Positions 49,117-63,635 of a stretch of 64,000 nucleotides of DNA are shown here, in pieces. A program made the translations under genes and the position numbers. The stretch is from Acanthornis magna (Eukaryota; Chordata; Aves; Passeriformes; Acanthizidae): NCBI GenBank assembly GCA_036785705.1, contig JAWUZG010001149.1, positions 59,758 to 123,757 on the forward strand. Reading direction: 5' to 3'. The notes beneath the pieces are model-generated. The model had not been told where the DNA came from. It worked only from the letters and a program-made list of their open reading frames with translations, and did not search any database. The first letter of the stretch is position 1, and the number at the start of each line of letters is the position of its first letter.

Positions 49117-52100
49117 TGCTGGGGAAGTGGACCGCAAGCAAGGGCACTGTTGGTGGTGAAGGGAGAGAGAGCTGCCCAGGAGTGTTGGTGTGGTGAGTTA
49201 CATGGAGCTCTACTTGGGAATTGGGTTTTTTTGCTTGCTGTAAGATATGACTGCTTTCCTATTGTTTTCATGGCGTGCACTCCATTGTACTCTGTGTAGC
49301 CTCCCAGGAGTAGGTTTAGCTTTTCTATGGAGTGGTCAGTAATTGGGATTGAGTTGTCTGTGTCGAATCATTTGTGTTAGGGAAGAGCTGCTTTTCTAGG
49401 AATAGATCAGATGGGCCATTTGTAAGTGCTGCGGGACAGAGTTACTTAAAGCACTGGCTTTAAGTGTGAGGCTGGGATTGGATGCAGCCGCCGCCAAGGC
49501 TCCTGTGTCTGAGAAGGAGTTGAGAAAGCCAAGGGCTGCTCTCTGGCCCTTGTGACTCAGTGGCCAGGCTGCTCTGGGAGCCTTTGTGTGAATCTGCCAG
49601 CACAGCAGCGACAGATGTCCCTGAGGAGCTTGTGTGAGTGCAGGTGAGATCAGAGCTCTTGAGCAGCCTGGAGAGCCTGGGGATGTGGCCACGGAGCCGC
49701 CAGGATATCTGGTGACCTCGGGGTTCCTATGAGCAGAGGGAGCACTAAGATGTGCCCATGGCACCTGTGTAAGTGCCTGTGGCTAAAGGGCTCTTTTGCA
49801 GCCTGGAGAGCCTTGGCATATGGCCATGAAGCCACAGTGCGTGTCTGTGACATCAGAGCGCTTTGGCAGCATGGAAAGGCCTGGAATGGCTGCAGGGGCC
49901 AGAGGTGAGTGCCTGTGACATCAGAGCTGTCCAGCAGCAGCAGGGAGACGGAGGGAATGTCACAGGCCATGCCCTGTGAGTTGCTGTGACAGCATGGCTC
50001 CTTAGCAGCGTGCAGATTGCCGGGATGTTACCCTGCAGGCCCTGGCATTGCCCTGGTCGTGTGTGTTGTTTAGGAAGCTAGAGAGAGCCCTGGCATGTCC
50101 CGCTGGAAGGCCAGGGAGTGGCAGTTGCAAAAGAGCTCCTTAGCACTTAGAGACACGTGGGATGTCCCCATGGAGGCACTGTGAGAGCCCGTGACCTCAG
50201 AGGTCTTTGGAAGCTGAGAGAGCCCCGGGATGCCATGGGATGTGAGCATGGGGAGCCTGTGGGCAGGTGTGATGTCCCTGCTTGTGCTGGTGCATCCCCC
50301 CCTGCCCTTTTTTCAGGCTGCAGCATGATATGAGAAATGCTGCTGAGGCCTTGGCCTTGACGAATGCAGCGGGGCTGAGGTGCTGTGGAGCTTCTGAGAA
50401 ACGCTGTGTGCTGCCAGGAAGTGCTGTGTTCTAAGGTGCTCCTGCTTTTTTTGCTTGTTGAACAGACTTTGAAATTTGTTTTTGCCTGGATGGCATCACA
50501 TTGGTGTTGTCCCGTGTTCAGGGAAAGCTGCTGATGAGAAGTGGGGCCAGGCTGAAGGCTTGTTGTGACTAAAGGCCATGCCTTGGGGCCCTGTAAGCAG
50601 GGGTGCCAAAGGAGGCCCTGGCAGCTGTGCTGGGCCGCAGCAGCGGTGAGCAGCAAAGTCCCTGTGCGTGGGGCCTCTGCCAGCCGGCAGCTGTCCCGTT
50701 TGCTGCACTTGGGGCATCCGCAAATGAGCACGGCTCCTGGGCCCCCGATCCTGCCGCTCCCGGAGGCCTCAGGCTTTGGCCGCTGAGAAGATGGCAAGGC
50801 ACGTGAAAGGAGTATTTCAGTAGCTTGGAGGGGAATTTTGCCTCCTAGAGCCTCTTTGTGTGCTTGTGGGAGTGCAGGTGTGCATGCGCTCTCTGCAATA
50901 TGGGAGAGGGGCTGCTCTGGTGGATTCAGAAGTGCTTTAGGTTTGTCCCTAAGTTAGGTCTCGAAGTTCCTGCAGTGCTATGGTAAGGGCTGTGTGGATC
51001 CTTTGCTGAGGTCTTGGGTTCCAGCTCAGTTCTAAGTGAAGCGTTGTGTAGTTGAAGTCCAGTTCAGTTGAAATGCCCTGAACTGCTGTTCCTGCCCTAA
51101 GTTGTTGATTTGAATTTGAGTTATCAAGTGAAATGTTGCTCAAGCTGAAGTGCTCTTAAGGGAAGTGCTCTTGAGCCTTTGGGCCATGTTCTTCTTATCC
51201 TGACCCTTTCTCTTCTTTAGAGACACAGCCTCACACACACGGACAGACAGACATAGATAATTTGGGTTTGATTTCATTTTGGATTGATTGACTCTGGATT
51301 TTTGTTTGTTGCTTTTCCTCGCTGTGCTTTGAGCATGGTATAAGTAGTAGAGTGAAGCTTGGCAAGGAAGCTTGTCCTGCTGTGGCTTTGCTATGAAATC
51401 TTTCTTTCCTAATAGCTTTCCCGTGATTCTCTTGAGTGAAGTGCAAGTGCCTGTGCCATCACATCTCTTTAGCAGCGTGGAGCCACCTGGGATGTCAGCA
51501 CCGAGGTGCTGGGAGTGAGTGCTTGTGACACCAGGGCTTCTGGGCAGCGTGTGGACTCCTGGCGTGTGCCTATGGCTGTCCTGGGACAGCCTGTGAGCTC
51601 AGTGCTCTTTTGAAAGCTGGATAGCTCTGGCGTGTCCCCAGGGAGTTCCTGTGACAAGATGGGACCTGCTGGCTCTTTGGCAGCCTGGAGATGGCTGGAG
51701 TGTGCCCAGGGGGCAAGTGTGAGTGTCAGGGACTTGCCAGCTCTTGAGGAGGATGGAGAGTGCAGAGATGTCCCCATGGAGCCCCTGTGAGTGCCTGTGA
51801 GCTCAGAAGTCTATGGAGGCTTAAGACAGCTGTGATGAAATGGGATGTCAGCAGGGGGGCATGTAATGAAATTTGATCTCCCAGCTTGTGGTGGTGCATT
51901 CCTCTCTCCTCCCCTTTTTGAGCCCCACCATGATCTGAGAAATGCTCCTTAGGCATCGGCCTTGAGGAACTGCAGCTTGGCTGAGCAGCTCTTGAGCTTA
52001 TGAGAAACACTGTGTGCTCCCAGGAAGTGCTGCTGTCTAACGTGGTCCTGTTTTGTTTTTTTTTTTATCGTAACAGCCTTGGAAAAAAACAGCCTTGTTT

Positions 52101-53956
52101 TTGCCTGAATGGTAAACATTGCGTGCCAGTGTGCGTGTCCTCTCCGGAATGTGGCAGAGGGGCTGCTCTCCTGGATTCTGAAGTAGTTTAGAATTGCAAG
52201 GAAGTTCTGCCTGTAAGTAAAATTACTATTGAGAGATGGTAAATCCTGTGGGGGTCCTTTTCTGAGGTTTTGGGCTTGAGTTCATTTCTATGTGAAGTCT
52301 TATTAACTTGAAATATGGTTAGGATTAAATGCTGTTAAGTGTTGTTCCTCTGCTAGGTGGTTAATTTGAAGGTAGAAATTTAAATGTTGCTCAAATGGAC
52401 GTACTGTTAAGTGAAGTGCTCTTGAGCCTTTCAAGCGTGTTCTTGTAATCCCGACACTTTCTCTCCTTTGGAGACACTCGCACACATACACAGACACAGA
52501 CAGACAGACATAGGTAATTTTGGTTTAATTTCATTTTGGATTGATTGGATTTATTTTGTTTCATTTCCTCGCTGTGCCTTAAGCATGGTGTAGGTAGTAG
52601 AGTGGAGCTTGGCAAGGAAGCTTGTCCTGCTGTGGCTTTGCTATGAAATCTTTCTTTCCCGATAGCTTTCCTATGATTCTTTGAGTGATGTGCAAGTGCC
52701 TGTGCCATCACATCTCTTTAGTGAGTGAGTGAAGCTTGGCAAGGAAGCTTGTCCTGCTGTGGCTTTTCCATGAAATCTTTCTTTCCCGATAGCTTTCCTA
52801 TGATTCTTGGAGTGATGTAAAAGTGCCTGTGCCATCACATCTCTTTAGCAGCGTGGAGCCACCTGGGATGTCAGCACCGAGGTGCTGGGAGTGAGTGCCT
52901 GTGACACCAGGGCTTCTGGGCAGCGTGTGGAGTCCTGGCATGTGCCTATGGCTGTCCTGGGACAGCCTGTGAGCTCAGTGTTCTTTTGAAAGCTGGATAG
53001 CTCTGGCGCGTCCCCAGGGAGTTCCTGTGCCAAGATGTGACCTGCTGGCTCTTTGGCAGCCTGGAGATGGCTGGAGTGTGCCCAGGGGGCAAGTGTGAGT
53101 GTCAGGGACTTGCCTGCTCTTGAGGAGGATGGAGGGTGCAGGGGTGTCCCCATGGAGGCCCTGTGAGTGCCTGTGAGCTGGCGGCACCTTAGCAGCGTGA
53201 GACTGGTGGGCTGTCAGCCCTGAGAGCCTGTTGAAGGCCGTGATGTGCGTGCAGAGAGGTTTGTCAAATGGGAGAGTCGTGGCATGTCCCTATGGAGCCG
53301 CTGGGGTTGTGTGTGCCCTCAGTGTTCTTGAGGAGCCTCGAGAGCCCTGGGACGGCCCCGTGGAAGCGCAGGGAGTGCCTGTGACATAGCAGCGGTGCCT
53401 GATGAGATCCAAGGGCCCTGGGATGTCAGCTTGGAATGGCTGTGAGTGCCTGAGAGCACACGTCTGTCTCTCATGGCCGGAGAGCTGTGGCAGGTGCCCA
53501 TGGTAGGTGTGTGAGTGCAGGTGAGCTCAGGGCTCTGCAGAAGGCTGTAGGCCTGTGGGCTGTGAGGCTGGAAGGCCTGGGAGTGCTTTGGAGCTGAGTG
53601 CTCTGTAGCAGTCGGGAGCCGCCTGGGAGGTTGTAGCAGGATGCTTTGGGCCGGCTGCTTTGCCTTGGAACGTGGTGCAGGCACTTGGAGCATGTGCTAT
53701 TTGCAAATGTCTCCAGGTGTCTTTCAGAGGGCCAGCGTGTGTTGTTTTGGCCTTGAATTCTGCTGAAAGTCCTTCTGGCAAGGAAGCCTGCATGAAGGTG
53801 CTGCTAGTGAGGCAAAGATTTGGCAGCTGAGCTGCTGCCGGGAGTTGCAGGCGTCTGCCTGACAGTCAGTCCCTTGAGAGTGTCAATGTGCAGTCAGTCC
53901 CCTTTCCTAGGGGAGGTTTTTCTAGCGTGTTCCTCCTTGGAGTGTGTGAGGGCTCC
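49117..53956 (+). repeat. Array unit 6 (4840 bp)
   Basis: Carries the unit-4-type patch at about 50698–50762, but its module B end (about 52895–53160) carries the variants of unit 2, so it is a mosaic. Confidence 0.95.
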
Positions 53957-56900
53957 TGCTGGGGAAGTGGACCGCAAGCAAGGGCACTGTTGGTGGTGAA
54001 GGGAGAGAGAGCTGCCCAGGAGTGTTGGTGTGGTGAGTTACATGGAGCTCTACTTGGGAATTGGGTTTTTTTGCTTGCTGTAAGATATGACTGCTTTCCT
54101 ATTGTTTTCATGGCGTGCACTCCATTGTACTCTGTGTAGCCTCCCAGGAGTAGGTTTAGCTTTTCTATGGAGTGGTCAGTAATTGGGATTGAGTTGTCTG
54201 TGTCGAATCATTTGTGTTAGGGAAGAGCTGCTTTTCTAGGAATAGATCAGATGGGCCATTTGTAAGTGCTGCGGGACAGAGTTACTTAAAGCACTGGCTT
54301 TAAGTGTGAGGCTGGGATTGGATGCAGCCGCCGCCAAGGCTCCTGTGTCTGAGAAGGAGTTGAGAAAGCCAAGGGCTGCTCTCTGGCCCTTGTGACTCAG
54401 TGGCCAGGCTGCTCTGGGAGCCTTTGTGTGAATCTGCCAGCACAGCAGCGACAGATGTCCCTGAGGAGCTTGTGTGAGTGCAGGTGAGATCAGAGCTCTT
54501 GAGCAGCCTGGAGAGCCTGGGGATGTGGCCACGGAGCCGCCAGGATATCTGGTGACCTCGGGGTTCCTATGAGCAGAGGGAGCACTAAGATGTGCCCATG
54601 GCACCTGTGTAAGTGCCTGTGGCTAAAGGGCTCTTTTGCAGCCTGGAGAGCCTTGGCATATGGCCATGAAGCCACAGTGCGTGTCTGTGACATCAGAGCG
54701 CTTTGGCAGCATGGAAAGGCCTGGAATGGCTGCAGGGGCCAGAGGTGAGTGCCTGTGACATCAGAGCTGTCCAGCAGCAGCAGGGAGACGGAGGGAATGT
54801 CACAGGCCATGCCCTGTGAGTTGCTGTGACAGCATGGCTCCTTAGCAGCGTGCAGATTGCCGGGATGTTACCCTGCAGGCCCTGGCATTGCCCTGGTCGT
54901 GTGTGTTGTTTAGGAAGCTAGAGAGAGCCCTGGCATGTCCCGCTGGAAGGCCAGGGAGTGGCAGTTGCAAAAGAGCTCCTTAGCACTTAGAGACACGTGG
55001 GATGTCCCCATGGAGGCACTGTGAGAGCCCGTGACCTCAGAGGTCTTTGGAAGCTGAGAGAGCTCCGGGATGCCATGGGATGTGAGCATGGGGAGCCTGT
55101 GGGCAGGTGTGATGTCCCTGCTTGTGCTGGTGCATCCCCCCCTGCCCTTTTTTCAGGCTGCAGCATGATATGAGAAATGCTGCTGAGGCCTTGGCCTTGA
55201 CGAATGCAGCGGGGCTGAGGTGCTGTGGAGCTTCTGAGAAACGCTGTGTGCTGCCAGGAAGTGCTGTGTTCTAAGGTGCTCCTGCTTTTTTTGCTTGTTG
55301 AACAGACTTTGAAATTTGTTTTTGCCTGGATGGCATCACATTGGTGTTGTCCCGTGTTCAGGGAAAGCTGCTGATGAGAAGTGGGGCCAGGCTGAAGGCT
55401 TGTTGTGACTAAAGGCCATGCCTTGGGGCCCTGTAAGCAGGGGTGCCAAAGGAGGCCCTGGCAGCTGTGCTGGGCCGCAGCAGCGGTGAGCAGCAAAGTC
55501 CCTGTGCGTGGGGCCTCTGCCAGCCGGCAGCTGTCCCGTTTGCTGCACTTGGGGCATCCGCAAATGAGCACGGCTCCTGGGCCCCCGATCCTGCCGCTCC
55601 CGGAGGCCTCAGGCTTTGGCCGCTGAGAAGATGGCAAGGCACGTGAAAGGAGTATTTCAGTAGCTTGGAGGGGAATTTTGCCTCCTAGAGCCTCTTTGTG
55701 TGCTTGTGGGAGTGCAGGTGTGCATGCGCTCTCTGCAATATGGGAGAGGGGCTGCTCTGGTGGATTCAGAAGTGCTTTAGGTTTGTCCCTAAGTTAGGTC
55801 TCGAAGTTCCTGCAGTGCTATGGTAAGGGCTGTGTGGATCCTTTGCTGAGGTCTTGGGTTCCAGCTCAGTTCTAAGTGAAGCGTTGTGTAGTTGAAGTCC
55901 AGTTCAGTTGAAATGCCCTGAACTGCTGTTCCTGCCCTAAGTTGTTGATTTGAATTTGAGTTATCAAGTGAAATGTTGCTCAAGCTGAAGTGCTCTTAAG
56001 GGAAGTGCTCTTGAGCCTTTGGGCCATGTTCTTCTTATCCTGACCCTTTCTCTTCTTTAGAGACACAGCCTCACACACACGGACAGACAGACATAGATAA
56101 TTTGGGTTTGATTTCATTTTGGATTGATTGACTCTGGATTTTTGTTTGTTGCTTTTCCTCGCTGTGCTTTGAGCATGGTATAAGTAGTAGAGTGAAGCTT
56201 GGCAAGGAAGCTTGTCCTGCTGTGGCTTTGCTATGAAATCTTTCTTTCCTAATAGCTTTCCCGTGATTCTCTTGAGTGAAGTGCAAGTGCCTGTGCCATC
56301 ACATCTCTTTAGCAGCGTGGAGCCACCTGGGATGTCAGCACCGAGGTGCTGGGAGTGAGTGCTTGTGACACCAGGGCTTCTGGGCAGCGTGTGGACTCCT
56401 GGCGTGTGCCTATGGCTGTCCTGGGACAGCCTGTGAGCTCAGTGCTCTTTTGAAAGCTGGATAGCTCTGGCGTGTCCCCAGGGAGTTCCTGTGACAAGAT
56501 GGGACCTGCTGGCTCTTTGGCAGCCTGGAGATGGCTGGAGTGTGCCCAGGGGGCAAGTGTGAGTGTCAGGGACTTGCCAGCTCTTGAGGAGGATGGAGAG
56601 TGCAGAGATGTCCCCATGGAGCCCCTGTGAGTGCCTGTGAGCTCAGAAGTCTATGGAGGCTTAAGACAGCTGTGATGAAATGGGATGTCAGCAGGGGGGC
56701 ATGTAATGAAATTTGATCTCCCAGCTTGTGGTGGTGCATTCCTCTCTCCTCCCCTTTTTGAGCCCCACCATGATCTGAGAAATGCTCCTTAGGCATCGGC
56801 CTTGAGGAACTGCAGCTTGGCTGAGCAGCTCTTGAGCTTATGAGAAACACTGTGTGCTCCCAGGAAGTGCTGCTGTCTAACGTGGTCCTGTTTTGTTTTT

Positions 56901-58796
56901 TTTTTTATCGTAACAGCCTTGGAAAAAAACAGCCTTGTTTTTGCCTGAATGGTAAACATTGCGTGCCAGTGTGCGTGTCCTCTCCGGAATGTGGCAGAGG
57001 GGCTGCTCTCCTGGATTCTGAAGTAGTTTAGAATTGCAAGGAAGTTCTGCCTGTAAGTAAAATTACTATTGAGAGATGGTAAATCCTGTGGGGGTCCTTT
57101 TCTGAGGTGTTGGGCTTGAGTTCATTTCTATGTGAAGTCTTATTAACTTGAAATATGGTTAGGATTAAATGCTGTTAAGTGTTGTTCCTCTGCTAGGTGG
57201 TTAATTTGAAGGTAGAAATTTAAATGTTGCTCAAATGGACGTACTGTTAAGTGAAGTGCTCTTGAGCCTTTCAAGCGTGTTCTTGTAATCCCGACACTTT
57301 CTCTCCTTTGGAGACACTCGCACACATACACAGACACAGACAGACAGACATAGGTAATTTTGGTTTAATTTCATTTTGGATTGATTGGATTTATTTTGTT
57401 TCATTTCCTCGCTGTGCCTTAAGCATGGTGTAGGTAGTAGAGTGGAGCTTGGCAAGGAAGCTTGTCCTGCTGTGGCTTTGCTATGAAATCTTTCTTTCCC
57501 GATAGCTTTCCTATGATTCTTTGAGTGATGTGCAAGTGCCTGTGCCATCACATCTCTTTAGTGAGTGAGTGAAGCTTGGCAAGGAAGCTTGTCCTGCTGT
57601 GGCTTTTCCATGAAATCTTTCTTTCCCGATAGCTTTCCTATGATTCTTGGAGTGATGTAAAAGTGCCTGTGCCATCACATCTCTTTAGCAGCGTGGAGCC
57701 ACCTGGGATGTCAGCACCGAGGTGCTGGGAGTGAGTGCTTGTGACACCAGGGCTTCTGGGCAGCGTGTGGAGTCCTGGCATGTGCCTATGGCTGTCCTGG
57801 GACAGCCTGTGAGCTCAGTGTTCTTTTGAAAGCTGGATAGCTCTGGCGCGTCCCCAGGGAGTTCCTGTGCCAAGATGTGACCTGCTGGCTCTTTGGCAGC
57901 CTGGAGATGGCTGGAGTGTGCCCAGGGGGCAAGTGTGAGTGTCAGGGACTTGCCTGCTCTTGAGGAGGATGGAGGGTGCAGGGATGTCCCCATGGTAGCC
58001 CTGTGAGTGCCTGTGAGCTGGCGGCACCTTAGCAGCGTGAGACTGGTGGGCTGTCAGCCCTGAGAGCCTGTTGAAGGCCGTGATGTGCGTGCAGAGAGGT
58101 TTGTCAAATGGGAGAGTCGTGGCATGTCCCTATGGAGCCGCTGGGGTTGTGTGTGCCCTCAGTGTTCTTGAGGAGCCTCGAGAGCCCTGGGACGGCCCCG
58201 TGGAAGCGCAGGGAGTGCCTGTGACATAGCAGCGGTGCCTGATGAGATCCAAGGGCCCTGGGATGTCAGCTTGGAATGGCTGTGAGTGCCTGAGAGCACA
58301 CGTCTGTCTCTCATGGCCGGAGAGCTGTGGCAGGTGCCCATGGTAGGTGTGTGAGTGCAGGTGAGCTCAGGGCTCTGCAGAAGGCTGTAGGCCTGTGGGC
58401 TGTGAGGCTGGAAGGCCTGGGAGTGCTTTGGAGCTGAGTGCTCTGTAGCAGTCGGGAGCCGCCTGGGAGGTTGTAGCAGGATGCTTTGGGCCGGCTGCTT
58501 TGCCTTGGAACGTGGTGCAGGCACTTGGAGCATGTGCTATTTGCAAATGTCTCCAGGTGTCTTTCAGAGGGCCAGCGTGTGTTGTTTTGGCCTTGAATTC
58601 TGCTGAAAGTCCTTCTGGCAAGGAAGCCTGCATGAAGGTGCTGCTAGTGAGGCAAAGATTTGGCAGCTGAGCTGCTGCCGGGAGTTGCAGGCGTCTGCCT
58701 GACAGTCAGTCCCTTGAGAGTGTCAATGTGCAGTCAGTCCCCTTTCCTAGGGGAGGTTTTTCTAGCGTGTTCCTCCTTGGAGTGTGTGAGGGCTCC
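53957..58796 (+). repeat. Array unit 7 (4840 bp)
   Basis: Shares with unit 8 the variant GAGGTGTTGGGC (57106), where the others have GAGGTTTTGGGC. Private change GAGCTCCGG at about 55061. Confidence 0.95.
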
Positions 58797-61700
58797 TGCT
58801 GGGGAAGTGGACCGCAAGCAAGGGCACTGTTGGTGGTGAAGGGAGAGAGAGCTGCCAGGAGTGTTGGTGTGGTGAGTTACATGGAGCTCTACTTGGGAAT
58901 TGGGTTTTTTTGCTTGCTGTAAGATATGACTGCTTTCCTATTGTTTTCATGGCGTGCACTCCATTGTACTCTGTGTAGCCTCCCAGGAGTAGGTTTAGCT
59001 TTTCTATGGAGTGGTCAGTAATTGGGATTGAGTTGTCTGTGTCGAATCATTTGTGTTAGGGAAGAGCTGCTTTTCTAGGAATAGATCAGATGGGCCATTT
59101 GTAAGTGCTGCGGGACAGAGTTACTTAAAGCACTGGCTTTAAGTGTGAGGCTGGGATTGGATGCAGCCGCCGCCAAGGCTCCTGTGTCTGAGAAGGAGTT
59201 GAGAAAGCCAAGGGCTGCTCTCTGGCCCTTGTGACTCAGTGGCCAGGCTGCTCTGGGAGCCTTTGTGTGAATCTGCCAGCACAGCAGCGACAGATGTCCC
59301 TGAGGAGCTTGTGTGAGTGCAGGTGAGATCAGAGCTCTTGAGCAGCCTGGAGAGCCTGGGGATGTGGCCACGGAGCCGCCAGGATATCTGGTGACCTCGG
59401 GGTTCCTATGAGCAGAGGGAGCACTAAGATGTGCCCATGGCACCTGTGTAAGTGCCTGTGGCTAAAGGGCTCTTTTGCAGCCTGGAGAGCCTTGGCATAT
59501 GGCCATGAAGCCACAGTGCGTGTCTGTGACATCAGAGCGCTTTGGCAGCATGGAAAGGCCTGGAATGGCTGCAGGGGCCAGAGGTGAGTGCCTGTGACAT
59601 CAGAGCTGTCCAGCAGCAGCAGGGAGATGGAGGGAATGTCACAGGCCATGCCCTGTGAGTTGCTGTGACAGCATGGCTCCTTAGCAGCGTGCAGATTGCC
59701 GGGATGTTACCCTGCAGGCCCTGGCATTGCCCTGGTCGTGTGTGTTGTTTAGGAAGCTAGAGAGAGCCCTGGCATGTCCCGCTGGAAGGCCAGGGAGTGG
59801 CAGTTGCAAAAGAGCTCCTTAGCACTTAGAGACACGTGGGATGTCCCCATGGAGGCACTGTGAGAGCCCGTGACCTCAGAGGTCTTTGGAAGCTGAGAGA
59901 GCCCCGGGATGCCATGGGATGTGAGCATGGGGAGCCTGTGGGCAGGTGTGATGTCCCTGCTTGTGCTGGTGCATCCCCCCCTGCCCTTTTTTCAGGCTGC
60001 AGCATGATATGAGAAATGCTGCTGAGGCCTTGGCCTTGACGAATGCAGCGGGGCTGAGGTGCTGTGGAGCTTCTGAGAAACGCTGTGTGCTGCCAGGAAG
60101 TGCTGTGTTCTAAGGTGCTCCTGCTTTTTTTGCTTGTTGAACAGACTTTGAAATTTGTTTTTGCCTGGATGGCATCACATTGGTGTTGTCCCGTGTTCAG
60201 GGAAAGCTGCTGATGAGAAGTGGGGCCAGGCTGAAGGCTTGTTGTGACTAAAGGCCATGCCTTGGGGCCCTGTAAGCAGGGGTGCCAAAGGAGGCCCTGG
60301 CAGCTGTGCTGGGCCGCAGCAGTGGTGAGCAGCAAAGTCCCTGTGCGTGGGGCCTCTGCCAGCCGGCAGCTGTCCCGTTTGCTGCACTTGGGGCATCCGC
60401 AAATGAGCACGGCTCCTGGGCCCCCGATCCTGCCGCTCCCGGAGGCCTCAGGCTTTGGCCGCTGAGAAGATGGCAAGGCACGTGAAAGGAGTATTTCAGT
60501 AGCTTGGAGGGGAATTTTGCCTCCTAGAGCCTCTTTGTGTGCTTGTGGGAGTGCAGGTGTGCATGCGCTCTCTGCAATATGGGAGAGGGGCTGCTCTGGT
60601 GGATTCAGAAGTGCTTTAGGTTTGTCCCTAAGTTAGGTCTCGAAGTTCCTGCAGTGCTATGGTAAGGGCTGTGTGGATCCTTTGCTGAGGTCTTGGGTTC
60701 CAGCTCAGTTCTAAGTGAAGCGTTGTGTAGTTGAAGTCCAGTTCAGTTGAAATGCCCTGAACTGCTGTTCCTGCCCTAAGTTGTTGATTTGAATTTGAGT
60801 TATCAAGTGAAATGTTGCTCAAGCTGAAGTGCTCTTAAGGGAAGTGCTCTTGAGCCTTTGGGCCATGTTCTTCTTATCCTGACCCTTTCTCTTCTTTAGA
60901 GACACAGCCTCACACACACGGACAGACAGACATAGATAATTTGGGTTTGATTTCATTTTGGATTGATTGACTCTGGATTTTTGTTTGTTGCTTTTCCTCG
61001 CTGTGCTTTGAGCATGGTATAAGTAGTAGAGTGAAGCTTGGCAAGGAAGCTTGTCCTGCTGTGGCTTTGCTATGAAATCTTTCTTTCCTAATAGCTTTCC
61101 CGTGATTCTCTTGAGTGAAGTGCAAGTGCCTGTGCCATCACATCTCTTTAGCAGCGTGGAGCCACCTGGGATGTCAGCACCGAGGTGCTGGGAGTGAGTG
61201 CTTGTGACACCAGGGCTTCTGGGCAGCGTGTGGACTCCTGGCGTGTGCCTATGGCTGTCCTGGGACAGCCTGTGAGCTCAGTGCTCTTTTGAAAGCTGGA
61301 TAGCTCTGGCGTGTCCCCAGGGAGTTCCTGTGACAAGATGGGACCTGCTGGCTCTTTGGCAGCCTGGAGATGGCTGGAGTGTGCCCAGGGGGCAAGTGTG
61401 AGTGTCAGGGACTTGCCAGCTCTTGAGGAGGATGGAGAGTGCAGAGATGTCCCCATGGAGCCCCTGTGAGTGCCTGTGAGCTCAGAAGTCTATGGAGGCT
61501 TAAGACAGCTGTGATGAAATGGGATGTCAGCAGGGGGGCATGTAATGAAATTTGATCTCCCAGCTTGTGGTGGTGCATTCCTCTCTCCTCCCCTTTTTGA
61601 GCCCCACCATGATCTGAGAAATGCTCCTTAGGCATCGGCCTTGAGGAACTGCAGCTTGGCTGAGCAGCTCTTGAGCTTATGAGAAACACTGTGTGCTCCC

Positions 61701-63635
61701 AGGAAGTGCTGCTGTCTAACGTGGTCCTGTTTTGTTTTTTTTTTTATCGTAACAGCCTTGGAAAAAAACAGCCTTGTTTTTGCCTGAATGGTAAACATTG
61801 CGTGCCAGTGTGCGTGTCCTCTCCGGAATGTGGCAGAGGGGCTGCTCTCCTGGATTCTGAAGTAGTTTAGAATTGCAAGGAAGTTCTGCCTGTAAGTAAA
61901 ATTACTATTGAGAGATGGTAAATCCTGTGGGGGTCCTTTTCTGAGGTGTTGGGCTTGAGTTCATTTCTATGTGAAGTCTTATTAACTTGAAATATGGTTA
62001 GGATTAAATGCTGTTAAGTGTTGTTCCTCTGCTAGGTGGTTAATTTGAAGGTAGAAATTTAAATGTTGCTCAAATGGACGTACTGTTAAGTGAAGTGCTC
62101 TTGAGCCTTTCAAGCGTGTTCTTGTAATCCCGACACTTTCTCTCCTTTGGAGACACTCGCACACATACACAGACACAGACAGACAGACATAGGTAATTTT
62201 GGTTTAATTTCATTTTGGATTGATTGGATTTATTTTGTTTCATTTCCTCGCTGTGCCTTAAGCATGGTGTAGGTAGTAGAGTGGAGCTTGGCAAGGAAGC
62301 TTGTCCTGCTGTGGCTTTGCTATGAAATCTTTCTTTCCCGATAGCTTTCCTATGATTCTTTGAGTGATGTGCAAGTGCCTGTGCCATCACATCTCTTTAG
62401 TGAGTGAGTGAAGCTTGGCAAGGAAGCTTGTCCTGCTGTGGCTTTTCCATGAAATCTTTCTTTCCCGATAGCTTTCCTATGATTCTTGGAGTGATGTAAA
62501 AGTGCCTGTGCCATCACATCTCTTTAGCAGCGTGGAGCCACCTGGGATGTCAGCACCGAGGTGCTGGGAGTGAGTGCTTGTGACACCAGGGCTTCTGGGC
62601 AGCGTGTGGAGTCCTGGCATGTGCCTATGGCTGTCCTGGGACAGCCTGTGAGCTCAGTGTTCTTTTGAAAGCTGGATAGCTCTGGCGCGTCCCCAGGGAG
62701 TTCCTGTGCCAAGATGTGACCTGCTGGCTCTTTGGCAGCCTGGAGATGGCTGGAGTGTGCCCAGGGGGCAAGTGTGAGTGTCAGGGACTTGCCTGCTCTT
62801 GAGGAGGATGGAGGGTGCAGGGATGTCCCCATGGTAGCCCTGTGAGTGCCTGTGAGCTGGCGGCACCTTAGCAGCGTGAGACTGGTGGGCTGTCAGCCCT
62901 GAGAGCCTGTTGAAGGCCGTGATGTGCGTGCAGAGAGGTTTGTCAAATGGGAGAGTCGTGGCATGTCCCTATGGAGCCGCTGGGGTTGTGTGTGCCCTCA
63001 GTGTTCTTGAGGAGCCTCGAGAGCCCTGGGACGGCCCCGTGGAAGCGCAGGGAGTGCCTGTGACATAGCAGCGGTGCCTGATGAGATCCAAGGGCCCTGG
63101 GATGTCAGCTTGGAATGGCTGTGAGTGCCTGAGAGCACACGTCTGTCTCTCATGGCCGGAGAGCTGTGGCAGGTGCCCATGGTAGGTGTGTGAGTGCAGG
63201 TGAGCTCAGGGCTCTGCAGAAGGCTGTAGGCCTGTGGGCTGTGAGGCTGGAAGGCCTGGGAGTGCTTTGGAGCTGAGTGCTCTGTAGCAGTCGGGAGCCG
63301 CCTGGGAGGTTGTAGCAGGATGCTTTGGGCCGGCTGCTTTGCCTTGGAACGTGGTGCAGGCACTTGGAGCATGTGCTATTTGCAAATGTCTCCAGGTGTC
63401 TTTCAGAGGGCCAGCGTGTGTTGTTTTGGCCTTGAATTCTGCTGAAAGTCCTTCTGGCAAGGAAGCCTGCATGAAGGTGCTGCTAGTGAGGCAAAGATTT
63501 GGCAGCTGAGCTGCTGCCGGGAGTTGCAGGCGTCTGCCTGACAGTCAGTCCCTTGAGAGTGTCAATGTGCAGTCAGTCCCCTTTCCTAGGGGAGGTTTTT
63601 CTAGCGTGTTCCTCCTTGGAGTGTGTGAGGGCTCC
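58797..63635 (+). repeat. Array unit 8 (4839 bp)
   Basis: One base shorter because of a C deletion near 58856 (GCTGCCAGG in place of GCTGCCCAGG). Private changes include GAGATGGAGG at about 59625 and GCAGTGGTG at about 60320. Confidence 0.95.
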
